A stretch of DNA of 64,000 bases from Rheum nobile (Eukaryota; Streptophyta; Magnoliopsida; Caryophyllales; Polygonaceae): assembly GCA_027886185.1 (NCBI GenBank), contig WOAB01000018.1, positions 1,116,001-1,180,000 of the forward strand, given 5' to 3'. The position numbers and the translations under genes were made by a program. Below, one piece after another: positions 56,108 through 64,000 of the stretch (positions are counted from its first letter, which is position 1; each line of letters opens with the position of its first letter). The notes beneath the pieces were generated by a model. That model was not told the DNA's origin, did no database searches, and saw only the letters and a program-made list of their open reading frames with translations.

Positions 56108-57342
56108 TTATTGTACTTTGTAGGCCTTGCTTGCCTTTGCATATCCCAAGAAAATCCCTTCATCACTTCGTGGGTCAAACTTTCCTAAGTTATCCTTCCC
56201 ATTGTTGTGAATATAGCACCTGCATCCAAAAGCACGCAAGTGGGAAATATTGGACTTGCGATCCCTTATTAGTTCATAGGCAGTTTTATTCAATAAGGGT
56301 CGAAGCATGACACGATTGAGAATATAACAAGCAGTGTTAATGGCTTCTGCCCAGAAGATTCTTGGAAGGTTGCTTGCAATAAGGAGGGTTCTTGCCATGT
56401 CTTCCAGAGTCATGTTCCTCCGTTCCACAACCCCATTCTGTTGTGGTGTCCTAGGCGCGGAGAAGTCGTGTGACACACCATGTTCTTCACAGAAGTTGAA
56501 GAACATAGAGTTCTTGAACTCCGTTCCATGGTCGGACCTTATAGCCTTCAACTTCTTTCCCAGAATTGTTTCCACCTTCTTGATGAACGCCTCGAACTCA
56601 GAGAAAGCTTCATCCTTCGAAGATAGAAAAATTGTCCACGTGAATCTAGAATAATCATCGACAATTATGAAAACATACATGTTCCCTCCATGACTTCTTA
56701 TCCTCATGGGACCACAGAGATCTATATGAATCAGTTCTAGAGGATGAGAAGTTGTTACATCAGGTTTAATCTTGAACGAGGAACGAGTCTGTTTCCCTTT
56801 CACACAAGCATCACAGACACCATGGAACTTTGATCGAACATTTGGAAGACCATGAACATGTTCCTTTGTATACAGATTGTGAATGAGTCAAAGATTTGCA
56901 TGTCCAAGCCTTCTATGCCATAGTTCCGTCTCATCAGCTATAGACGCAAAGCATATGATTTGCTTTGGCTTGAATTTTTTGTCCACAATATACACATACT
57001 TGAATCTGACTCCTCTCAGAATTATGTTCTTGGTTTCACGATCTTTGACGTAGCATTCTTGTGAAGTAAAGACCGTCTTGTTGTTCCCTTGGTCGCAAAG
57101 CTGTGCAACACTCAACAAACTAAAACCAAGTTCATGAACTAAACTAACTCTTTTACCGTGATGCTGGAGTTTAGTTTTGTTTCGCATGTTCCAATGCTTT
57201 CTCTGCATCTCTTGTCTCCAAGAGCAACACTCCCTCTTGAGTGTTTGTGAAGTGAGGTGAGTTGATCTTCTTTTCCAGTCATGTGGCACGAACAAGCGCT
57301 GTCAATGTACCACTTCTCGTTCCCCCTCACTTCAACTTGCAC
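56108..57342 (-). pseudogene. Copia-3 protease and integrase
   Basis: Protease starts WYIDSACSCHMTGKEDQLTS at 57,310. Frame changes lead to FTSQECYVKDRETKN and LWHRRLGHANL. A stop splits the HHCC unit. Integrase is then open for 231 codons (56,803-56,108) with IHIDLCGPM, SDHGTEF and NGVVERRN, so D,D,E are all present, followed by FLGYAKASKAYKVQ and the linker. It is better preserved than the integrase of Copia-1 or Copia-2. Confidence 0.87.
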
Positions 57343-57369
57343 AGAAAAAGTTAAGGTTTGGCGACCCAG

Positions 57370-60285
57370 GCAAGCTTAGCCTTACCTGGTCGAGACACAT
57401 AATGCAATTGTTCCTTAGGAATAGTTCTATCAGAAACAACAGTTTTCTTCCTAGTCTTAGCATGAGTATAATTGTGCATATGTGAATCATCATAGAAGTC
57501 ATTCAAGTTCACATTATTGCTCCTATTGTTCCTTCTCTTTGTGTGCTCCTCAGAGAACTTATATTTCTTTTCACAGTCTCTCTACAAATGTCTGTTGTCC
57601 CTACAATACCAACACAACTTGAACTGGTCCATCTGAACATACTTTCTGTTGGGAACAACACTCTTGCGTTGTTTCGCACGTTCTGGACAGGGAACGTTGG
57701 ATTGCTTCCCTTGAGATTGCTTGAGGAAGATCTTGTGGGCGGGTTGTCCAGTATACCATGACTGATTTTCATCCAGTCCACTCTCAAGGACCTTGAATCG
57801 TTCCTCAAGATTGTGATTCTTCTCCCTAGCATCTTGGAGTTCCCTATCTCTTGCTTCACGTAGTTCTAGAATAGATGGACCATCTTCTGTTGGAACGATG
57901 ATGTTCCCTTTGATTTTGATGATGATAAACTCAAATGTTTTTGATGGTTTTTAGTGTGACTATGAGTTTCAGAAAACGGTGAAGTCAAAGGAACGATGAA
58001 AACCTGAGAAGAGTCAAAACAGAAAAGCAAAGGAACAGAGAAGCCAACAATAACGAAATCAACGCTCTGGAACGAAAGAAGAGAACAAACGCGTGTTGCT
58101 GAAACAAAACAGAAAAGGGAACAGCGCAAGAAACGAAGGACGCGCGCTGGAAACCCTAGAGGCTGCCGAATATCTGTCTTGGAAAACATATTTGGAAGTT
58201 GCAACTTGGGCCTCAAGGAAGATCTCGGTGAAGAGATTTTGGGTAGAATATTGTTAGAAAAGATTGTATAGGATTTTATTATCTTATTTTTCTTAAGTAA
58301 AACTAGGGTAAAATATGAGAATTTCCTAGACTATATATTAGAGAGTTGCGAATTGCTACAACCACGGAACACAGAGCATTTTCAGTGAGCAGAGCATTCG
58401 GAACAAGAGAAGAGAATTCGGAACAAGAGAAGAGTATTCGAAAGAAGAGAAGAACACTTACAAGGACGAAACTTTGGTGAGTTGAGTACTTGTTAGGGTT
58501 TTGATTGTCTTAGGTGTTGTTAGGAACGTTACATTAAGAAGTCTAGATATCTAGGAGTAAACTAGATTGAGATAAGACTTGCTTGTTTGTAATTCCAGGA
58601 TTAATAACACAAGTAGACATTCGAAATCCTACTAGGAAAACCTAGAGGTAGAGGTTTTTCTTAGTCAACTAGTTGGTTGATTAAGTTTTCCTCTCTAAGG
58701 AACTGAGCTCGTTACTTCATAATTCTGTTGTTATTTTCCGCTGCCCAAGGAACGAACTTACCGTTCCTTGATCTAACACACTCAATTCTACATCTTCCTT
58801 TTGCTTGGAACCTGTATAACCAATGTCATACCTTGCTTCGACGAACTGAATGTTGTCAATTTTAGCTTTCTGTTCCATTAGCACAGAATGAATCTTGTGA
58901 ACATAATCTTTCATCTCAGACATCTGTTCCTCAAGCTTGGTTGGTCCAGCTACACTTCTTGCATCAGTATTGTTAGAGACTTCATTCATAAGCAAAGAGA
59001 CTTTTTCATTTCTTAACCTCTGAAGTTCCTCATGATTAGCATCACATAAAGAACAAGGAACAGTTGAGCTACTAGCAGTATTAGATAGGTTTTCTTTTAA
59101 ACTACTGCACTCATCTTCAGAATTAGCAAGTTCCTCTTGTGTTTTCAAATTTTCCGAATACATTTCCCTTATGAAAGCAATCAAAGATTTCTTATCATAA
59201 TTCACAAGAGATTTCAAGAAATTTCAGGATTTACCTCGAGGTCTTCAGAAGAGTCGTTGATGGCCATTGCACACATCTTGCCACTCCAGGCTTCAGGGTC
59301 TTCACCATCTGAGTCATCCTCATTGCCCCCACACAGCAATGAAATCTTTCTTCTCATCGTTCCCAGAAGGTTTGCTTTGTTTCTTGGGCTTTGGGCATGA
59401 GCTAGAGTAGTGACCCTTTTCATTACAGTTGTAGCATGTGATATCCTTGATGTCACGAGTCTCACCATTCCCACCTCTATGGTTTATTCCTTTGTTATAG
59501 AGGGAACACATGACTTTGGTTAGCAACACCACCTCAGGGTCATCGGAGCCATCATTGTCATCGAGGTCATTTTCAATCCTATCGACAGCCTTTCCAACCA
59601 TCAAAGTGATTCCTTTTTCCTTGGAATCCTTGTTTCTTTCAGCCTTCTCTTCATTGTCATACTTCTGAATCTTGCTAAAGACCTCATGGAATGTCAGTTT
59701 GACAGTGTTGGGGTTCTCTTTTAGAATGGCCTTGGTCATCGCATGACGATGAGGAAGCCCATCAATGATAATAAGGATCTTCTCGTCAGGGAGGATTTCT
59801 TTATCCGAGATCGAGTAAGAAGTCAAGTTTGCAGTGATTTTCTCAAACCTGGCTTGGTAAGAACTCACATCTTCTTTCTCTTCCATTTTGAAGTTGTAGA
59901 AATCCTTCTTAGCAGTGAAACGATCAATCTCACGAAGGTCCTTGCTTCCCATGTACATTTGTTCCAGGGCAAGCCACTTAGCATTGGCGGATTCACAAGA
60001 TTGAAGCTTTTGCACATCTTGTTGATTAAGAGCATTGTTGATGAGCATGGCTGCTTTGCAGTTCTTCTCCATGATTTGGAGATCCTTTTGATCCCATTTC
60101 TTCAGTTTTTTCTTCTTCTCAAGATCAACAATCTCAAGATCTCCAAGGGAGATCACCAACCAGCATTGGTAATCATCGCTTTGCACCCACTTGATGAAGA
60201 GTGCCTTCCAATGTTGGTATTGGCCAACGAGCAACAGAGGAGGCCTTGAAGAGTTCAAACCAACTTCGACAGTGCTAGGAGACAT
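57370..60285 (-). pseudogene. Copia-3 gag, split by a solo LTR
   Basis: Starts MSPSTVEVGLNSSRPPLLLV at 60,285 and is open to 59,320 (about 320 codons). It has DUF4219 (YQHWKALFIKWVQSDDYQCW), the UBN2 capsid region (WLALEQMYMGSKDLREIDRF, SYQARFEKITANL, KILIIIDGLPHRHAMTK) and a zinc knuckle CYNCNEKGHYSSSC. After a frame change near 59,320 the coiled-coil region continues to 58,798. The solo LTR (57,888-58,792) interrupts it, and it resumes at 57,882 with a second Cys-His cluster (CWYCRDNRHL; its last Cys follows a stop). It ends RPGKAKLAWVAKP. The N-terminal capsid part could still be translated. Confidence 0.88.
57888..58792 (+). mobile_element. Solo LTR of the same copia family, antisense in Copia-3
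   Basis: 905 bp, TGTTGGAACGATGATG to CTCAATTCTACA, with TSD TCTTC (57,883-57,887 and 58,793-58,797). Orientation is opposite to Copia-3. Body differences from the Copia-3 LTRs (for example a repeated GAACAAGAGAAGAG word near 58,400-58,430) show it came from another subfamily member. Confidence 0.92.
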
Positions 60286-60330
60286 CGTTACCTGAAAATC
60301 TGTAAGTAACACACAATCTAGAACAAACCT

Positions 60331-60342
60331 GCTCTGATACCA
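60331..60342 (-). other. Primer-binding site of Copia-3
   Basis: TGGTATCAGAGC on the minus strand, 2 bp inside the 5' LTR. It matches initiator Met tRNA. Confidence 0.88.
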
Positions 60343-60344
60343 AT

Positions 60345-61207
60345 TGTAGAATCGAGTGTGTTAGTACAAGGAACGGTATAACTGTTCCTTGGGCAGCGGA
60401 ATATCGTAACAGAATAACAGAGTAACAAACAAAGTTCCTTAGAGAGGAAAACTTAATCAACCAACTAGTTAACTAAGAAAAACCTCTACCTCTAGGTTTC
60501 CCTAGTAGGATTTCGAAAGTCTACTTGTGTTATTAATCCTGGAATTACAAACAAGCAAGTCTTATCTCAATCTAGTTTACTCCTAGATATCTAGACCTAT
60601 GGATGTAACGTTCCTAACAACATCTAAGACAATCAAAACCCTAACAAGTACTCAACTCACCAAAGTCTCGTCCTTGTAAGTTCTTTCTTCTTCTGAATGC
60701 TCTTCTCTGTGGAAATGCCGTGAATCACTCTCTTGAATGAAGCTTGCAACTTTCTATTTTATAGTCTAGGTATTCTATCTAATTTACCCTAGTTTTACTT
60801 AAGGAAAATAAGATAAAATAATCCTATACAATCTTTTCTAATCTATCCTAACCAGAATATCTCCAACGAGATCTTATCTTGAGGCCCAAGTTGCTCCTTC
60901 AATTCTTGTTTCCATAAAAGAAAGATTTGGCAGGAGCAAGGGTTCACAGCGCGCGTCATGCGTTCCTTGGCGTTGTTCCCTTTCCTTTTTTGATCAACAA
61001 TGCGCGTCTCTCTTTCTCTTTCGTTCCAGCGTGTTGTTTCTCATTGTTGGCTTCTCTGTTCCTTGCATTCTCTGTTTTGATTCTTCACTTGGTTTTCATC
61101 GTTCCTTTAAATCATTTGTTTCCTGAAACTCATAGTCACACTAAAAACCATCAAATGCTATTGAGTTTATCATCATCAAAACTAGAGGGAACATCATCGT
61201 TCCAACA
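60345..61207 (-). repeat. Copia-3 5' LTR
   Basis: TGTTGGAACGATG to GATTCTACA on the minus strand. The frame at 60,927-61,328 on the plus strand spans the LTR border and is not a gene. Confidence 0.9.
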
Positions 61208-62088
61208 AGTAGTGACCATTTTCATTACAGTTGTAGCAAGTGATGTCTTTGATGTCACGAGTCTCACCGTTCCCACTTCTGTTGTTCCTTCCTTTGTTGT
61301 AAAGGGAACACATGACTTTATTTATTAACACCACCTCAGGATCATCGGAGTCATCATTGTCATCGAGGTCATTTTCAATTCTATCAACAACCTTTCCAAC
61401 CATCAAAGCAATTCCTTTGTTCTTGGAATCCTTGTTTCTTCCAGCCTTCTCTTCATTGTCATACTTCTGAATCTTGCTAAAGACCTCATGGAACGTCAGT
61501 TTGACAGTGTTGGGATTCTCTTTTAGAATGGCCTTGGTCATCGCATGACGATGAGGAAGCCCATCAATAATAATAAGGATCTTCTCGTCAAGAAGGATTT
61601 CTTCATCCTTGATAGAGTGACCAGTCAAGTTTGCAGTAATTTTCTCAAACCTTGCCTGGTAAGAACTCACATCTTCATTCTCTTCCATCTTGAAGTTGTA
61701 TAAAATCCTTCTTAGCAGTGAAACGATCGATCTCACGAAGGTCCTTGTTTCCCATGTATATTTGTTCCAAGGCAAGCCACTTAGCATTGGCAGATTCACA
61801 AGATTGAAGTTTTTGCACATCTTGCTGATTAAGAGCATTGTTGATGAGTATGACAGCCTTGCAGTTCTTCTCCATGATTTGGAGATCCTCTTGATCCCAT
61901 TTCTTCAGCTTTTTCTTTTTCTCAAGATCAGCAATCTCAAGATCTCCTAGGGAGATGACCAACAAGCATTGGTAATCATTGCTTTGGACCCACTTGATGA
62001 AAAGAGCCTTCCAGTGTTGGTATTGGCCAGCGAGCAACAAGGGAGGCCTTGAAGAGTTCAAACCAACTTCGACAGTGGTAGCAGTCAT
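61208..62088 (-). pseudogene. Copia-2 gag N-terminal half
   Basis: Starts MTATTVEVGLNSSRPPLLLA at 62,088. One extra base near 61,695 shifts the frame (DFIQLQDG here, DFYNFKMEE in Copia-3). It continues through KILIIIDGLPHRHAMTK to the first three ligands of the zinc knuckle (CYNCNENGHY) and is cut by Copia-3 at 61,207. Confidence 0.87.
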
Positions 62089-62133
62089 CGTTACCTAAAA
62101 ATCTGTAACTAACACACAATCTAGAACAAATCT

Positions 62134-62145
62134 GCTCTGATACCA
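62134..62145 (-). other. Primer-binding site of Copia-2
   Basis: TGGTATCAGAGC on the minus strand, 2 bp inside the 5' LTR. Confidence 0.88.
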
Positions 62146-62147
62146 AT

Positions 62148-63013
62148 TGTAGAATCGAGTGTGTTAGTACAAGGAACGGTATAACTGTTCCTTGGGCAGC
62201 GGAATATCGTAACAGAATAACAGTGTAACAGACAAAGTTCATTAGAGAGGAAAACTTAATTAACCAACTAGTTGGCTAAGAAAAATCTCTACCTCTAGGT
62301 TTTCCTAGTAGGATTTCAAAAGTCTACTTGTGTTATTAATTCTGGAATTACAATCAAGCAAGTCTTATCTCAATCTAGTTTACTCCTAAATATTTAGACC
62401 TCTTATTGTAACGTTCCTAACAACACCTAAGACAATCAAAACCCTAACAAGTACTCAACTCACCAAAGTCTCGTTCTTGTAAGTTCTTCTCTTTCTCCGA
62501 ATGCTCTACGTTCTGTGGAAATGCCGTGAATGCTTCTTGAAATGAAGTAGACAACTTCTTTTCTTATAGTCTAGGAATTCTATCTAATTTACCCTAGTTT
62601 TACTTAAACAAAATAAGATAAAATAATCCTATACAATCTTTTCTAATCTTTCCTAACCAGAAGATATTCAACAACTTTATCTCTTGCGACCCAAGTTGTT
62701 TCTTCAAGATCTCTTTCCATAAATAAGAGATTCGGCAATCGCAAGGGCTACAACGCGCGTCTCTGCGTTCCTTGACGTTGTTCCCTTTCCTTTTCTGTTC
62801 ACTAACGCGTGTCTCTGTTTCTCTTTTGTTTCAGCGCGTTGTTCCTCATTGTTGACTTTTTCTGTTCCTTTCATTCTCTGTTTTGATTCATCACATGGTT
62901 TTCATCGTTTTTTTAAATCACTTGTTTTCTGAAACTCATAGTCACACTAAAAATCATCAAATTCCATTGAATTTATCATCATCAAAACTAGAGGGAACAT
63001 CATCATTCCAACA
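62148..63013 (-). repeat. Copia-2 5' LTR
   Basis: 866 bp, partner of 36,635-37,499. The two share subfamily-specific words (for example TCTTATTGTAACGTTCC versus TCTTATTATAACGTTCC near the middle) that separate them from the Copia-3 LTRs. Confidence 0.92.
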
Positions 63014-63018
63014 ACACC

Positions 63019-63653
63019 TATTCTGAGAACACTATAGACAGCGTTTTCTTCAGCAAAGCGTTGTCCCATATGTTTACAACACTAAAGAGAGCGTTTTACC
63101 TAAATAATCGTTGTCCCAACCAATCTAAAAAAATTATTTGATGTTGTTTATGATTTTTTTATGTAAATCATTTATTAATTGTTGCTTATGATTTTATTGA
63201 TTTAAATCATTTATTAAGTGTTGTTAATGAATTATTAATTCAAATTATCTATTAATTTAAACTCTTGTTTATGATTTTAATATTTTATTAATTTAAACTC
63301 TTGATAAATGATTTAAATCATTTATTACTTTAAACTCTTGTTGATTAATTTAAATCATTTATTACTTTAAACTCTTGTTGACTAATCTAAATCATTTATT
63401 CATTTGCCTTTTTTCTATAAAAAAAATTGTATGTTTTTGTTAATGATTTGTTTCTTAATTATTTAATTAGATTAATTAATTATTAGTTATATAGTTTTTT
63501 TGTGTTTAGTTTATGGACAAATTTATTGTTTGTGGAGGTCATTAGTTTTAAATACTTAGTCTTCAAATAATCATAATAAATCAAATATTGATAATAATGT
63601 CAATATATCGAACACTAAATGGAGTAAAGGCTTTGTACTACACCCACTTCCAA
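63019..63653. other. Right part of the MULE-like element
   Basis: 63,019-63,115 has repeated AGCGTT and GTTGTCCC words. 63,120-63,420 is very AT-rich with an imperfect 36-38-bp tandem unit (ATTTAAATCATTTATTACTT plus TAAACTCTTGTTGA), clearest at 63,308-63,396. No gene. Confidence 0.6.
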
Positions 63654-63671
63654 CCCCCCCCCCCCCCCCCC
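63654..63671. repeat. 18-C homopolymer
   Basis: Eighteen consecutive C residues close to the right end of the MULE-like element. The true length is uncertain in any assembly. Confidence 0.7.
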
Positions 63672-63705
63672 TTTGAGTAATCCTGGATCCGTCACTACAC
63701 GCATA

Positions 63706-64000
63706 TGAAGTATTTCAAGGTCTAGCAACTACCTAACTTCCGTAGAAAAAAAAACATAATACTGGTATGTAGGAGCGGATCTACGGGGGGGGGGGGGGGG
63801 GGGGGGGGGGGCTAGGAGGCGACAGCCCCTACTTCCCCCCGGTAAATCCCTTATAATATGTTGATTTTTTTGTTAAGTCCCTCTTTCAATTTTTAATTTT
63901 CATTATGTATACATAAAATGATAAGTAAATAACAAGACAAATGCATTGGTCTAGTGATACTTGTCTTGAAACTTGTGTGAAAAATAGCAAAAGGTCATGG
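63706..64000. mobile_element. Start of another element with a 27-G run
   Basis: GGAGCGGATCTACG at about 63,773 resembles the left TIR of the MULE-like element (GTGGCGGATCCAGG) and is followed by 27 G residues (63,785-63,811). Its right end is outside the window. From about 63,943, GCATTGGTCTAGTGATAC followed by GGTCATGG at the window edge looks like a tRNA-derived SINE head cut before its B box. Confidence 0.45.

Larger units (their letters stand above)
52880..61207 (-). mobile_element. Copia-3: SIRE-like copia nested in Copia-2 gag
   Basis: LTRs at 52,880-53,742 and 60,345-61,207 are flanked by AGTAG (52,875-52,879 and 61,208-61,212). The duplicated site lies in Copia-2 gag just after the zinc knuckle region. 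It has PBS, gag, protease, integrase, RNase H, a shortened accessory ORF and PPT. RT is absent. The gag N-terminal half is the best preserved of the family. A solo LTR in opposite orientation interrupts gag. Confidence 0.93.
36635..63013 (-). mobile_element. Copia-2: SIRE-like Ty1/copia with nested insertions
   Basis: The 3' LTR (36,635-37,499) and 5' LTR (62,148-63,013) are flanked by ACACC (36,630-36,634 and 63,014-63,018), proving that the 26.4-kb span is one insertion. Removing the gypsy element, a hAT MITE and Copia-3 leaves about 8.2 kb. In minus order it has PBS, gag, protease, GAG-pre-integrase, integrase, the last residues of RNase H, the accessory ORF and the PPT. The reverse transcriptase is entirely absent, by an in-frame deletion. 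LTRs differ at scattered sites. Confidence 0.93.
36435..63696. mobile_element. MULE-like element containing all of Copia-2
   Basis: The left end CAGTGGCGGATCCAGG and right end CCTGGATCCGTCACT are inverted. They are flanked by the 9-bp direct repeat ACACGCATA (36,426-36,434 and 63,697-63,705), as in Mutator-like elements. Without Copia-2 the element is only about 0.9 kb (36,435-36,634 plus 63,019-63,696). Both pieces hold AAAGCG-TTT-CCC words. Only about 15 bp of TIR match, so the class rests mainly on the TSD. There is no coding region of its own. Confidence 0.75.

Noticed and set aside
63943..64000. A tRNA gene at the window end.
   Set aside because: Only an A-box-like head is present and sequence after it does not fold as a tRNA. 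A SINE head is more likely, but it is cut by the window edge.

Overview
This is plant nuclear DNA, most likely from a eudicot. The sequence itself shows AT-rich intergenic DNA, intron-bearing genes, tRNA-derived SINEs and nested LTR retrotransposons primed by initiator-Met tRNA. I cannot name the species from sequence alone. Almost everything except one small gene is transposon-derived. Direct target-site duplications (TSDs) let much of the nesting be resolved to the base.

Layout. 1-3,683: a truncated LTR and a complete solo LTR (1,507-2,835, TSD TCAAC). 3,684-15,459: a foldback MITE split by an 11.2-kb CACTA element (CACTA-1, 3,844-15,064). CACTA-1 carries minus-strand fragments of host genes (cytochrome b5, adenylate kinase, the first exon of eIF2-alpha and an unrecognised first exon) plus a plus-strand Helitron relic with RPA-like and PIF1-like helicase pieces. 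15,460-22,273: the one gene that looks intact, a three-exon DUF506 gene (18,086-22,111), with SINEs and MITEs around and inside it. 22,274-26,949: a second CACTA element (CACTA-2, TSD AGA) starting 162 bp past the DUF506 stop codon. It holds a Pack-MULE with a captured patatin-like lipase fragment, a small hAT-like MITE and the last exons of an Ulp1-like protease.

27,188-33,290: a plus-strand SIRE-like Ty1/copia element (Copia-1) with its 5' LTR, gag and pol. It loses homology inside RNase H and joins a GC-rich gene-like piece. 33,548-36,481: a hAT MITE, a LINE remnant and a 700-bp tandem duplication. 36,435-63,696: a small MULE-like element (TSD ACACGCATA) blown up by Copia-2 (36,635-63,013, TSD ACACC). 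Copia-2 in turn contains a Ty3/gypsy chromovirus (41,359-50,862, TSD CAACA), a hAT MITE (52,432-52,796) and Copia-3 (52,880-61,207, TSD AGTAG). Copia-3 contains a solo LTR of the same family (57,888-58,792, TSD TCTTC). 63,706-64,000 begins another element with a 27-G run and ends in a SINE-like tRNA head.

Functionally the window is one putative host gene in a retrotransposon graveyard. The most interesting material is the gene capture by CACTA-1, the Pack-MULE inside CACTA-2, two related copia copies that have each lost reverse transcriptase by a different deletion while keeping an accessory third ORF, and GC-rich palindromic arrays in several unrelated LTRs.
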